In this document: positions 13,287 to 20,910 of the stretch, one piece after another
How positions within the stretch are numbered: the stretch's first letter is position 1
Layout: every line of letters starts with the position of its first letter
Assembly: GCA_021778975.1 (NCBI GenBank)
Contig: JAJYBO010000010.1
Span: 1-23,879, forward strand
Direction of reading: 5' to 3'
DNA from: Deltaproteobacteria bacterium
Lineage (GTDB): Bacteria > Desulfobacterota > Desulfobacteria > Desulfobacterales > Desulfatirhabdiaceae
Length of the DNA stretch: 23,879 bases
Notes under the pieces: generated by a model
Database searches by the model: none
What the model was told of the DNA's origin: nothing
The model's input: the letters and a program-made list of their open reading frames with translations, nothing else
Translations under genes and position numbers: made by a program

Positions 13287-14522
13287 ATGACAACACCTGT
13301 ACACCAGCTCATGGAAAAAGGCGTAAAGATTCATACTCCCGAAACGGTGGAAATTGGCCCTGAAGTGGAATTGCACCGCATCTCCGGGGACGGCGTTGAA
13401 ATATATCCAGGTTGCCGGATTTACGGAGGCAAAACGCTCATCCTGCCAGGAACCAAATTGGGAAATGAAGGTCCGGTGACCATCGAGGACTGTTATATCG
13501 GCCCTCGCGTTCAGCTCAAAGGCGGATTTTTCCGAAAAGCCGTTTTTCTGGACGATGTTGTCATGGGGCTGGGCGCGCATGTCCGGGAAGGCGTCATTCT
13601 TGAAGAACAGGCCAGCGCGGCGCATTCCGTAGCGTTGAAGCAGACCATTTTGTTTCCCTTCGTCACGCTGGGCAGTCTGATCAATTTCTGCGATTGCCTG
13701 ATGGCGGGCGGCACAAGCCGAAAGCATCACAGTGAAGTCGGCAGCTCCTACATCCATTTCAATTTTACACCGCATCAGGACAAAGCGACGGCATCCCTTA
13801 TCGGTGATGTCCCCAGAGGTGTCATGCTGGATCAAAAACCGATATTCCTGGGAGGGCAGGGCGGGCTTGTGGGGCCATGCCGTCTGACGTACGGAGCGGT
13901 GATCGCCGCGGGTTCCATATGCCGGAAAGACGAGCTGCGGCCAGATCGCCTGATGATCGAAGGTGTCTCCAGAAGCGCCAACGCGCCCTTCAGATCCGGC
14001 GTCCACCTTTCTCTGAAACGCATCGTGGTGAACAATATCATCTATATCGCCAATCTGATGGCGCTGGAACAATGGTACCGTCATGTGCGCGCCCTGTTTG
14101 TCAATTCCGAGGCTGTTGACGGGCTATCCGCAGCATTGTATGAAGGGATGAAGGAGACGCTTCATATCGCGATTCAGGAACGCATCGCCCGGCTGTCGGC
14201 GTATTGCAGGATGTTGCCTGTTTCCTGTAATCCGCAGACGGTTCAGGAGCATCGCGAGTGTGAAGTGTTCAACAACTGCAGCCGGCTGGAACGGCTGTTT
14301 GTCATGGAAAGAAACCTCGATGGCGACAGTCGCCTGCGCGACGAATTTCTCGAAGGCATTTATCAGGACGTGCGTGCAAGCGGGAAGAACTATACATCCG
14401 TAATTCAGAAAAGCACTCCGGAACAACGCGCCGGAGGGACCGCCTGGCTTCAGGGAATTGTGGATCGCGTCACCACCGAAGCGCTATGCGTTTTTCCGCT
14501 TCTGACATCGGAGACTCTATAG
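13287..14522 (+). CDS. GlmU-like left-handed beta-helix protein
   Basis: The 411-residue product starts directly with hexapeptide-type turns (VEIGPEVELHRISGDGVEIYPGCRIYGGKTLILPG, TIEDCYIGPRVQLKGGFF). GGTSRKHHSEVGSS, FNFTPHQDKATASLIGDVPRG and PIFLGGQGGLVGPCRLTYGAVIAAG follow. This is the layout of a left-handed beta-helix acyltransferase related to the C-terminal domain of GlmU. No N-terminal nucleotidyltransferase domain is present. Residues about 245-411 form a helical extension. Database names for such proteins often say UDP-GlcNAc pyrophosphorylase, but the visible domain does not support that activity. ATG 13287 follows GAAAGG by 8 bases and is preferred to ATG 13254, which lacks a good site. 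It lies 57 bases upstream of glmM, supporting a role in amino-sugar or UDP-GlcNAc metabolism. The catalytic activity is uncertain. Confidence 0.8.
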   Translation: MTTPVHQLMEKGVKIHTPETVEIGPEVELHRISGDGVEIYPGCRIYGGKTLILPGTKLGNEGPVTIEDCYIGPRVQLKGGFFRKAVFLDDVVMGLGAHVREGVILEEQASAAHSVALKQTILFPFVTLGSLINFCDCLMAGGTSRKHHSEVGSSYIHFNFTPHQDKATASLIGDVPRGVMLDQKPIFLGGQGGLVGPCRLTYGAVIAAGSICRKDELRPDRLMIEGVSRSANAPFRSGVHLSLKRIVVNNIIYIANLMALEQWYRHVRALFVNSEAVDGLSAALYEGMKETLHIAIQERIARLSAYCRMLPVSCNPQTVQEHRECEVFNNCSRLERLFVMERNLDGDSRLRDEFLEGIYQDVRASGKNYTSVIQKSTPEQRAGGTAWLQGIVDRVTTEALCVFPLLTSETL

Positions 14523-14532
14523 AATATTCTAT
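14519..14532. repeat. Perfect 14-base palindrome at a stop codon
   Basis: ATAGAATATTCTAT covers the TAG stop of the GlmU-like gene and is followed by TTTAAAAA. It could be a protein-binding site before glmM or chance in AT-rich sequence. It has no loop, so it is a poor terminator. Confidence 0.3.
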
Positions 14533-14579
14533 TTTAAAAATCACCTTATAACTGCAAAAAACGTGGATGGGACTGAAAC

Positions 14580-15920
14580 ATGGCAAAATTGTTCGGAACA
14601 GACGGCATCCGGGGTGTCGCCAACCAATATCCAATGACGCCTGAAATGGCGCTGGCGATAGGAAAAGCGGTCGCTTCATATTTTAAATCGAAATCCTCCC
14701 TGAGAATCGTCATCGGAAAGGATACCCGGCAATCTGGCGATATGCTGGAATACGCGCTTGCAGCAGGTATCGGTTCCATGGGGGGAGACGCCTGTCTGAC
14801 CGGTGTCATGCCGACGCCGGGGATCGCCCGGATTACGACGCAGATCGGAGCCTGTGCCGGTATTGTCGTATCGGCATCGCATAATCCTTATGAAGATAAC
14901 GGCATCAAAGTGTTTGACGGCAATGGATTCAAACTCTCGGAGGCCGTAGAGCAGGCGCTTGAATCGCGGATACTGGATTGCCTGAATGCATCCACCGGAG
15001 GGCGCTCTATCGGACGATGCGACGCCATCATGGACGCCCTGGAATACTATGAGGATTTTCTTGTCAGTACGGTTCCCTCCATGTCTCTGAAAGGACTGCG
15101 TATCGTTATAGACTGTTCCAATGGCGCAACGTTTCAGGCGGCGCCGGATATATTATCACGATTGGGCGCGGACGTTTCGGTGCTGTCTGACAGGCCGGAT
15201 GGCATCAATATCAATGCAGGGTGCGGCTCTCAGCATCCGGAAGCTCTCAAAAAGGCTGTAATCGCCCATAAGGCCCACGCCGGGTTTGCCTTTGACGGGG
15301 ACGGCGATCGTGTCATCGCGGTGGATGAAACGGGCGACACCCTGACCGGAGATCAGGCGCTGACCATCTGCGCCATCCACATGAAAGAGGTCGGAAGACT
15401 GAGCGGCAACCGCGTCGTGGGAACGGTCATGAGCAATATGGGGCTGAAAACCGCCCTGAAAAAGCAAGGTATTCGGCTTTCACTGGCGCAGGTCGGCGAC
15501 CGCCATGTCATGGAAATGATGAAGGCCGAGGGCGCGGTGCTGGGCGGTGAAGATTCCGGACACACCATTTTTTTGGACAAACATACGACCGGAGACGGCA
15601 TTCTCAGCGCGCTTCAGATACTTGAAGCCATGCAGAACGCCGGAAAGCCGCTTTCGGCACTCTCCCGCATCATGACCGTTTTTCCGCAGATACTGATCAA
15701 TATTCCTGTTGATGTTCAGCCGGACATCCAGACCATCCCCGCGATTCGGGATGCGGTGAAGCAGGTGGAAGATTTGCTGGGAGATGAGGGCAGGGTGCTG
15801 ATCCGGTATTCGGGAACTCAGCCGCTCTGCCGTGTTATGGTGGAAGGGCCTTCTTTTGAAGCCACCCGAACCGGCGCGGAAACCATTGCCGCCGCCGTCC
15901 GGGCGTCTATTGGACACTGA
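14580..15920 (+). CDS. glmM: Phosphoglucosamine mutase
   Basis: Interconverts glucosamine 6-phosphate and glucosamine 1-phosphate on the way to UDP-GlcNAc for peptidoglycan and lipopolysaccharide, in the cytoplasm. The N-terminus FGTDGIRG (5-12) is diagnostic. SASHNP (98-103) holds the phosphorylated Ser100, FDGDGDR (238-244) the magnesium-binding Asp triad, and GGEDSGHT the sugar-binding loop. The last domain contains RYSGTQPLCRVMVEG, in which GTQ replaces the usual GTE of the phosphate-binding loop. Length 446 is normal. The ribosome-binding site before ATG 14580 is weak (GGATGG). It follows the GlmU-like gene and converges on the Bax-inhibitor gene with only 10 bases between stops. Confidence 0.95.
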   Translation: MAKLFGTDGIRGVANQYPMTPEMALAIGKAVASYFKSKSSLRIVIGKDTRQSGDMLEYALAAGIGSMGGDACLTGVMPTPGIARITTQIGACAGIVVSASHNPYEDNGIKVFDGNGFKLSEAVEQALESRILDCLNASTGGRSIGRCDAIMDALEYYEDFLVSTVPSMSLKGLRIVIDCSNGATFQAAPDILSRLGADVSVLSDRPDGININAGCGSQHPEALKKAVIAHKAHAGFAFDGDGDRVIAVDETGDTLTGDQALTICAIHMKEVGRLSGNRVVGTVMSNMGLKTALKKQGIRLSLAQVGDRHVMEMMKAEGAVLGGEDSGHTIFLDKHTTGDGILSALQILEAMQNAGKPLSALSRIMTVFPQILINIPVDVQPDIQTIPAIRDAVKQVEDLLGDEGRVLIRYSGTQPLCRVMVEGPSFEATRTGAETIAAAVRASIGH

Positions 15921-15930
15921 ACGTAAGGAA

Positions 15931-16653
15931 TTACCTGCGGTCGTTCGCAACCCCCAATATCCGCAGCAGCATCAGGAACAAATTGATGAAGTCCAGATAC
16001 AGGGTAAGCGCTCCCATGATAGCACCCTTGCGGACAGTGCTTTCATCGATCCCCGCTGGCTGAGAGAGCGCCATCATTTTCAGCTTCTGTGTGTCGTAGG
16101 CCGTTAGCCCCACAAACACGATGACGCCGATGTAGCTGATAATCATACTCATACCGCTGCTGCGGATGAACATATTCACCACAGAGGCGATGACGATGCC
16201 AATCAGCCCCATGACCATAAAGCTGCCCATGGATGTCAGGTCTTTCTGCGTGTTCATGCCGTAGAGACTGCACACCCCGAAGGTGGCGGCGCATACAAAG
16301 AATGTGGATGTCACCGAAGACTGGGTATAGGCCAGAAACACAAATGCCATTGTAAGCCCGTTCAGCGCTGAATACAGCAAAAACATCGAGGTCGCGGTGG
16401 ATGCCTGAATCTTCTGAATTCTGGCGCTCAGGGAGAACACCAGCGCCAGCTCACCAATCATCAATGCAAAGAAGATGATGGGGTTCGAAAAAATCATACG
16501 CAACATGGTTTCGCTGTTGCCGACATAAAAGGCCACCAGCCCCGTAATACCCAGCCCCACTGTCATCCAGTTATATACGCTCCGGACGAACTGATTGACC
16601 TGAACCTGCGCCTGAGATTCAGAACGCATTTCTCCATATTTTAAAGACTGCAT
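15931..16653 (-). CDS. Bax inhibitor-1 / YccA-family membrane protein
   Basis: Integral inner-membrane protein of the BI-1 (TMBIM) family, whose characterised members act as calcium-leak channels or modulate membrane proteases. The 240-residue product has a short polar N-terminus and then seven hydrophobic segments, starting at about residues 31-46 and ending with LDFINLFLMLLRILG near the C-terminus. Family marks include the LTAYDTQKLK segment after the sixth helix and the YLDFINLFLMLLRILG ending. ATG 16653 is preceded by a strong AGGAGG with 7-base spacing. It stands alone on the minus strand between glmM and ispF. A 9-base inverted repeat lies in its leader. Its role in this organism is unknown. 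Confidence 0.92.
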   Translation of the reverse strand: MQSLKYGEMRSESQAQVQVNQFVRSVYNWMTVGLGITGLVAFYVGNSETMLRMIFSNPIIFFALMIGELALVFSLSARIQKIQASTATSMFLLYSALNGLTMAFVFLAYTQSSVTSTFFVCAATFGVCSLYGMNTQKDLTSMGSFMVMGLIGIVIASVVNMFIRSSGMSMIISYIGVIVFVGLTAYDTQKLKMMALSQPAGIDESTVRKGAIMGALTLYLDFINLFLMLLRILGVANDRR

Positions 16654-16679
16654 AAGACACCTCCTGCTGATTGATGGCG

Positions 16680-16708
16680 GATGGCTTTATGGTTTCTGAA
16701 AAGCCATC
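16680..16708. repeat. Inverted repeat in the BI-1 gene leader
   Basis: GATGGCTTT (16680-16688) and AAAGCCATC (16700-16708) pair perfectly over 9 bases around an 11-base loop, 26 bases upstream of the BI-1 start. There is no T tract on either strand, so it is not an intrinsic terminator. A binding site or leader hairpin is possible. The rest of 16654-16877 shows nothing firm beyond a weak plus-strand promoter. Confidence 0.4.
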
Positions 16709-16802
16709 ATGGTTATTCACAGCGATAAAATAACACAATCCCGGCGATTTTCAAGCGTTAATTCCTTTTCCGCCGGAGTCCTGTCTTTACCCGGAACGCC
16801 TT

Positions 16803-16832
16803 TTGTGGTAGAGATTGTCCATACGATATTAT
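16803..16832 (+). promoter_or_regulatory. Tentative promoter of ispF-cysS
   Basis: TTGTGG (16803-16808), an 18-base spacer and TATTAT (16827-16832) lie about 45 bases before the ispF start. The -35 matches poorly, so support is weak. Confidence 0.25.
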
Positions 16833-16877
16833 CGAGACCAAAAAACAGAAAAAATATCAAGGATCATAAAGAATATC

Positions 16878-17354
16878 ATGAGATCCGGCATCGGATATGA
16901 CATTCATCGGCTGGTTTCTGGCCGGAAGCTGGTATTGGGAGGCGTGGAGATTCCTTTTGAAAAGGGGCTGCTGGGGCACTCGGATGCGGATGTATTGCTG
17001 CATGCCGTGTGTGATGCGCTTCTGGGGGCCGCAGGTCTTGGCGATATCGGCATCCACTTTCCCGACACGGATCCGGCTTACAAAGGGATATCCAGCCTGA
17101 TGCTGCTGGAAAAAACCGCCCACCTTCTGACGTCCGAAGGCTTTTCGGCGGTGAATGTTGATGTGACGGTGATCGCCGAGGCGCCGAAGCTGTCGCCGTT
17201 TCGGAGCGCAATGCAGAAAAATATCGCCAATGTGCTTCATATTTCACCGAAAGATGTCAACATCAAGGCCACCACCTCGGAAGGTCTGGGCGCCATGGGC
17301 AGAAGCGAAGGCATTGCCGCCCTGTGTGTTGTCACGATTAATCAGAAAGGATAA
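16878..17354 (+). CDS. ispF: 2-C-methyl-D-erythritol 2,4-cyclodiphosphate synthase
   Basis: Cyclises CDP-methylerythritol 2-phosphate to methylerythritol cyclodiphosphate, a step of the non-mevalonate isoprenoid pathway in the cytoplasm. ATG 16878 gives 158 residues, the usual length. The metal ligands fall at D8, H10 and H42 (GYDIHR and LLHAVCDALLG), the standard positions. GHSDADVL (33-40), GDIGIHFPDTDP, and TTSEGLGAMGRSEG near the C-terminus are all family motifs. Upstream codons to ATG 16815 are not family-like and are rejected. The partner gene ispD is not adjacent here, though it often is in other bacteria. It lies 19 bases before cysS, so the two are probably cotranscribed. Confidence 0.96.
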   Translation: MRSGIGYDIHRLVSGRKLVLGGVEIPFEKGLLGHSDADVLLHAVCDALLGAAGLGDIGIHFPDTDPAYKGISSLMLLEKTAHLLTSEGFSAVNVDVTVIAEAPKLSPFRSAMQKNIANVLHISPKDVNIKATTSEGLGAMGRSEGIAALCVVTINQKG

Positions 17355-17373
17355 AAAAACCAGGAACCTTGTC

Positions 17374-18810
17374 ATGCCAATTTATCTGTACAATACCCTG
17401 AGCAGGAAAAAAGAAATTTTTGAAACCATTGAACCCGACAAAGTCAAAATGTACGTTTGCGGCCCCACCGTATATGATGCCTGTCATATTGGCCATGCCC
17501 GTTCTGTCGTTGTTTTTGATGTTCTGGCGCGATATCTGAAAGCAAGAGGGTTTGAAGTCATGTATGTCCGTAACTTTACGGACGTTGATGACAAGATCAT
17601 CCAGAAAGCCCAAAAAACCGGAACCTCCTGCAAAGAAATCGCCGAAAAATTCATCCGGGGATTCTATGAAGATATGGACGCGCTTAAAGTGGAACGCGCC
17701 ACCTTCGAGCCGCGCGCCACCGAATTTATTCCGGATATCGTCAGGCTGGTTCAGGTGCTGATAGACAAGGGCCATGCCTACCCTTTAGACGGCGACGTGT
17801 ATTTTTCGGTGGAGCGGTTTTCCGGGTATGGCAAACTTTCCGGCAGAAAGCTGGATGACATGGAGGCCGGCGCACGCGTGGATGTGGATGTACGAAAACG
17901 CAATCCCTTCGATTTTGCGCTCTGGAAAGCCTCCAAACCCGGAGAACCGGAATGGGACAGCCCCTGGGGCAAAGGCAGACCGGGCTGGCACATCGAATGT
18001 TCGGCCATGAGTTCCGCGCTGTTGGGAGAAACCATTGATATTCACGGCGGCGGCCAGGATCTGACCTTTCCGCATCATGAAAACGAAATTGCCCAATCCG
18101 AGGCTGTTTTTGAAAAAATGTTCGTGAAATACTGGGTTCACAATGGATTTGTCAATATCAACTCCGAGAAAATGTCCAAGTCTCTGGGGAATTTTCTGCT
18201 CATCAAAGATGTTCTGAAATCCTACCACCCCGAAGTCGTTCGGCTCTTTCTCCTGTCCAGCCATTATCGCAGCCCGATTGATTTCAACGACAAGACGATG
18301 GATGAATCCCATGCCGCGCTTGACAAGATATACGCCCTGCTGTCCCGTCTGGAAGACCGTTTCGGTGCAAGTCCACCCGAATTACCTCAACAATCCGGCG
18401 ATCTCTGGAAGCGTTTCTGTGACGCCATGGATGATGATCTGAATACGGCAAAAGGCATAGGTCTGGTCTTTGAGTCCGTACGCGCGCTGAACCGAATTTT
18501 AGACACATCGGAAAAATCCATCGTCGAAGATACGGCGGCGTTATTTTCTACATGGGCGGATTTACGCCGTATCGGGCGCATTCTCGGCGTATTCACCGAA
18601 AACGCCAGCCAATACGCCGAAGACTGCAGGCAACTGGGAATTCATAAAAAAGCAGTGGATCCTGCACAGGTAGAGCAAATGATTGCAGATCGCGCGGCCG
18701 CCCGCAAAGCCAAAGAATGGCGGAAAGCCGACGATATCCGTAAACATCTCGAAGCCCTGAATGTAATTCTGGAAGACCGCCCGGAAGGAACCATCTGGCG
18801 CATGGGATGA
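17374..18810 (+). CDS. cysS: Cysteinyl-tRNA synthetase
   Basis: Class I aminoacyl-tRNA synthetase that charges tRNA-Cys in the cytoplasm. ATG 17374 has AGGAA about 8 bases upstream and gives 478 residues. The adenylate-site motifs are CHIGHAR (HIGH at 38-41) and KMSKS (266-270). Zinc ligands C29, C209 (HIECS), H234 and E238 (FPHHENE) sit at the expected places. FTDVDDKII and HGGGQDL are further family marks, and the C-terminal helical anticodon-binding DALR region ends at the stop. The long frame from 17230 overlaps ispF and is rejected. It follows ispF by 19 bases and converges on the hsp20 gene across a shared hairpin. Confidence 0.97.
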   Translation: MPIYLYNTLSRKKEIFETIEPDKVKMYVCGPTVYDACHIGHARSVVVFDVLARYLKARGFEVMYVRNFTDVDDKIIQKAQKTGTSCKEIAEKFIRGFYEDMDALKVERATFEPRATEFIPDIVRLVQVLIDKGHAYPLDGDVYFSVERFSGYGKLSGRKLDDMEAGARVDVDVRKRNPFDFALWKASKPGEPEWDSPWGKGRPGWHIECSAMSSALLGETIDIHGGGQDLTFPHHENEIAQSEAVFEKMFVKYWVHNGFVNINSEKMSKSLGNFLLIKDVLKSYHPEVVRLFLLSSHYRSPIDFNDKTMDESHAALDKIYALLSRLEDRFGASPPELPQQSGDLWKRFCDAMDDDLNTAKGIGLVFESVRALNRILDTSEKSIVEDTAALFSTWADLRRIGRILGVFTENASQYAEDCRQLGIHKKAVDPAQVEQMIADRAAARKAKEWRKADDIRKHLEALNVILEDRPEGTIWRMG

Positions 18811-18814
18811 AAAA

Positions 18815-18853
18815 CAGAAAGGGTGATGTGCGATATCGCACTCACCCTTTCTG
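18815..18853 (-). terminator. Hairpin between convergent cysS and hsp20, terminator
   Basis: A nearly perfect 39-base inverted repeat has outer arms CAGAAAGGGTGA (18815-18826) and TCACCCTTTCTG (18842-18853), with inner arms GTGCGAT/ATCGCAC and one unpaired T. On the minus strand it is followed by TTTT, so it terminates the hsp20 transcript. It begins 4 bases after the cysS stop and may also act on that side, although there is no T tract there. Confidence 0.8.
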
Positions 18854-18881
18854 ATCGAGCTGACCGGTTCATACCGGTGTG

Positions 18882-19328
18882 TTATTCAATATTGATGCGA
18901 ATCTGCTTGGGTTTCTGTTCTTCGGGTTTGGGAATTTCAATTTCCAGCACCCCATCCTTGAAAGATGCCTTGATGCTTTCCGGATTGATGGTTGCCGGAA
19001 GTGTAAACGCCCTGTGGAACGACCCAAAGACTCTTTCCTTCCTGAAGTATTTTTCTTCGGAAACTTCTTTGGTGTCGGTCCGTTCACCCTTCAGGGTCAG
19101 GATATTGTCCTTGACCTCTATCGAGACATTATCTTTGGTAACTCCTGGAAGTTCGGCGTGAATGACGATGGATTCCTGTCTGTCATAGATATCCACCACC
19201 GGTTTCCAGCTTCCCAATGTCGTATCATCGTCTATCAGCGTGCGTGGAAAAGCGTCACTGAACAGCCGATTGATACTGTCTTGCAAACTCGCTACCGCGC
19301 CATAAGGTTGCCATCGGACTAGTGCCAT
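18882..19328 (-). CDS. Small heat-shock protein, Hsp20/alpha-crystallin family
   Basis: ATP-independent holdase that binds unfolding proteins in the cytoplasm. The 148-residue product has a variable N-terminal arm (1-39), then an alpha-crystallin domain starting at WKPVVDIYDRQESIVIHAELPGV (about 41-63) and including NILTLKGER. It continues through FRKERVFGSFHRAFTLP and FKDGVLEIEIPK. The C-terminal tail ends QIRINIE, containing the I-x-I anchoring motif. ATG 19328 has AGGAGG on the minus strand with about 7-base spacing. A -10 TATAAT and an inverted repeat lie upstream, suggesting specific regulation. It is a single-gene unit, terminated by the hairpin shared with cysS. Confidence 0.95.
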   Translation of the reverse strand: MALVRWQPYGAVASLQDSINRLFSDAFPRTLIDDDTTLGSWKPVVDIYDRQESIVIHAELPGVTKDNVSIEVKDNILTLKGERTDTKEVSEEKYFRKERVFGSFHRAFTLPATINPESIKASFKDGVLEIEIPKPEEQKPKQIRINIE

Positions 19329-19380
19329 AATTCCACCTCCTGTGTTAAAAAATGACGTTTAAACAAGCTCTTCGTACAGA

Positions 19381-19386
19381 ATTATA
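19381..19386 (-). promoter_or_regulatory. -10 element of hsp20
   Basis: Minus-strand TATAAT is a perfect consensus about 53 bases before the hsp20 start. The matching -35 region (about 19403-19409) is weak and falls in the middle of an inverted repeat, consistent with a regulated promoter. Confidence 0.5.
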
Positions 19387-19390
19387 TCCT

Positions 19391-19420
19391 TTTAATTCAA
19401 ATCCTTAACTTTGAATTAAA
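19391..19420. repeat. Perfect 11-base inverted repeat over the hsp20 promoter
   Basis: TTTAATTCAAA (19391-19401) and TTTGAATTAAA (19410-19420) are exact reverse complements separated by 8 bases. The centre lies at the expected -35 of hsp20. It resembles an operator in layout but does not match CIRCE (TTAGCACTC-N9-GAGTGCTAA) or HAIR (CTTGAGT-N7-ACTCAAG). It is unlikely to be a terminator because the stem is all AT-rich. Confidence 0.55.
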
Positions 19421-19492
19421 AAATAATCACATTTTTTTGCCTGTCAAGCGTCACGATGGGCGGCCTCAAACCGCTGCATTTGCGCAAAGATT

Positions 19493-20710
19493 TCAGGATT
19501 TATCCAAACCAAATGCGGCATGCAGGGTGCGCACCGCCAGCTCGGCATATTCTTCGGCAATGACACATGAAATACGAATTTCCGATGTACTGATCATTAA
19601 AATATTGATGCTTTTGGCGGCAAGTGCGGAGAACATTCGGGTGGCGACGCCGGAATGGTTTTTCATGCCCACGCCAATGACCGATACTTTGGCTATATTG
19701 GTGTCTCCGAGAACATCCTCGGCATGGATATCGGCAGCGATTTCACGGGCCAGTTCCATGGCTTTTTCAAAATCCGGCGTTGGAACGGTAAACGTTAGAT
19801 CATTGAATTTTCCAGAATGGCGATTCTGGATAATCATGTCAACGTTTATTCCCGCCTCGGCGATAGGTGAAAAAATCCTGGCGGCGATTCCAGGCTGGTC
19901 CGGGACTTTAATCAGTGTAATACGGGCCTCTTTTTTGTTGACGGTCACGCTGGACACCACCAGACGTTCCATGCTCTTGTCTTCGTTCACCACCATGGTT
20001 CCTTCCTCCTCTGTAAATGACGATCTCACATGTACGACGACATTGTATTTTTTGGCAAATTCAACAGATCGAATCTGGAGTACCTTCGCACCCAGGCTTG
20101 CCATTTCCAGCATTTCTTCATAGGAAATTCTATCAATTTTTCGGGCGGCGCTGCAAATATTGGGATCTGTTGTATAGACGCCGTTCACATCGGTATATAT
20201 TTCACATATATCTGCTTTGATGGCCGCAGCGATAGCAACGGCGGATGTATCCGATCCACCGCGTCCGAGTGTCGTAATGTTTCCATTGACGTCACATCCC
20301 TGAAACCCGGCAATCACGACGATAGTCCGGCTTGACACAAGCTCTTTGATACGAGTGGCGCCGATGTCCATAATACGAGCGTTTCCGAAGGTGCAGTCCG
20401 TAACGACTTCCGCCTGAAATCCCAAAAGCGACTGCGCGCGATAGCCCATGGCGTTCAGCGTCATGGCCAACAGCGCGGCGGTGGTTTGTTCTCCGGTCGC
20501 CAGCAGAACATCCAGCTCGCGTTTTTCAGGATAATGGGTCACCTGTTGCGCCATATCTATCAGGCTGTCGGTGATACCCGCCATGGCGGAGAGAATCACC
20601 ACCACATCATTTCCCTGATCGTATGCGCCAACGATCCGTTTGGCGACATTACGAATTCTTTCAAGGTCAGCAACCGATGTTCCGCCATATTTCTGTACAA
20701 TTAAAGCCAT
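19493..20710 (-). CDS. lysC: Aspartate kinase
   Basis: Phosphorylates aspartate at the head of the lysine, threonine, methionine and diaminopimelate pathways. The kinase domain opens with VQKYGGTS (5-12) and includes GRGGSDTSA and the TDVNGVYTTDPN segment. Two C-terminal ACT domains follow, which bind feedback amino acids: one around ITLIKVPDQPGIAARIFSPIAEAGINVDMI, the second around KVSVIGVGMKNHSGVATRMFSALAAKSINILMIS. The 405-residue length is typical of monofunctional enzymes; no homoserine dehydrogenase domain is present. ATG 20710 has AAAAGGAGA just upstream. No lysine riboswitch is visible. A palindromic repeat separates it from tsaE, so transcription may come through that element or from a promoter not identified. 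No clear terminator was found in 19329-19492. Confidence 0.96.
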   Translation of the reverse strand: MALIVQKYGGTSVADLERIRNVAKRIVGAYDQGNDVVVILSAMAGITDSLIDMAQQVTHYPEKRELDVLLATGEQTTAALLAMTLNAMGYRAQSLLGFQAEVVTDCTFGNARIMDIGATRIKELVSSRTIVVIAGFQGCDVNGNITTLGRGGSDTSAVAIAAAIKADICEIYTDVNGVYTTDPNICSAARKIDRISYEEMLEMASLGAKVLQIRSVEFAKKYNVVVHVRSSFTEEEGTMVVNEDKSMERLVVSSVTVNKKEARITLIKVPDQPGIAARIFSPIAEAGINVDMIIQNRHSGKFNDLTFTVPTPDFEKAMELAREIAADIHAEDVLGDTNIAKVSVIGVGMKNHSGVATRMFSALAAKSINILMISTSEIRISCVIAEEYAELAVRTLHAAFGLDKS

Positions 20711-20744
20711 ACCGTCTCCTTTTAATAAGCGTGGCGATTTTCTG

Positions 20745-20910
20745 CGAAGTCGTCAACATTTGACGGCTTCGTAAAAAGTCCGGATGCTGCGTTGCGCTGC
20801 ATCCTTCGTCGTTGAGGCGTACCATAAGTACGCCTCACTCCTCAGGATTTGCGCGCCTTGCCTTCGAACTTTTTACAAAGCCGTCCGAAATTCGACTTTT
20901 TACGAGGGCA
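20745..20910. repeat. Intergenic palindromic repeat element (MITE/REP-like)
   Basis: This fills the tsaE-lysC gap with nested inverted repeats. CGAAGTCGTCAA/TTGACGGCTTCG (20745-20756, 20760-20771) pair with one mismatch. GACGGCTTCGTAAAAAGT (20762-20779) pairs with ACTTTTTACAAAGCCGTC (20868-20885) with one mismatch. TGAGGCGTAC/GTACGCCTCA (20813-20822, 20828-20837) form a central hairpin. GACTTTTTAC recurs at 20894-20903. TCAACATTTGA occurs at both edges (20753-20763 and 20911-20921). No coding frame is present. It looks like a mobile non-coding element of the kind scattered in related genomes, but only one copy lies in this window. Confidence 0.72.

Noticed and set aside
13266..14084. 272-codon minus-strand open frame opposite the GlmU-like gene
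   Set aside because: The plus-strand protein has family motifs and a ribosome-binding site. The antisense frame has neither.
17230..17373. Upstream extension of cysS from ATG 17230
   Set aside because: It lies in another frame inside ispF. The conserved CysS N-terminus and a ribosome-binding site place the start at 17374.
20711..20910. Lysine riboswitch or leader-peptide attenuator before lysC
   Set aside because: The region is occupied by a palindromic repeat. No lysine-rich short frame or riboswitch-like core was seen.
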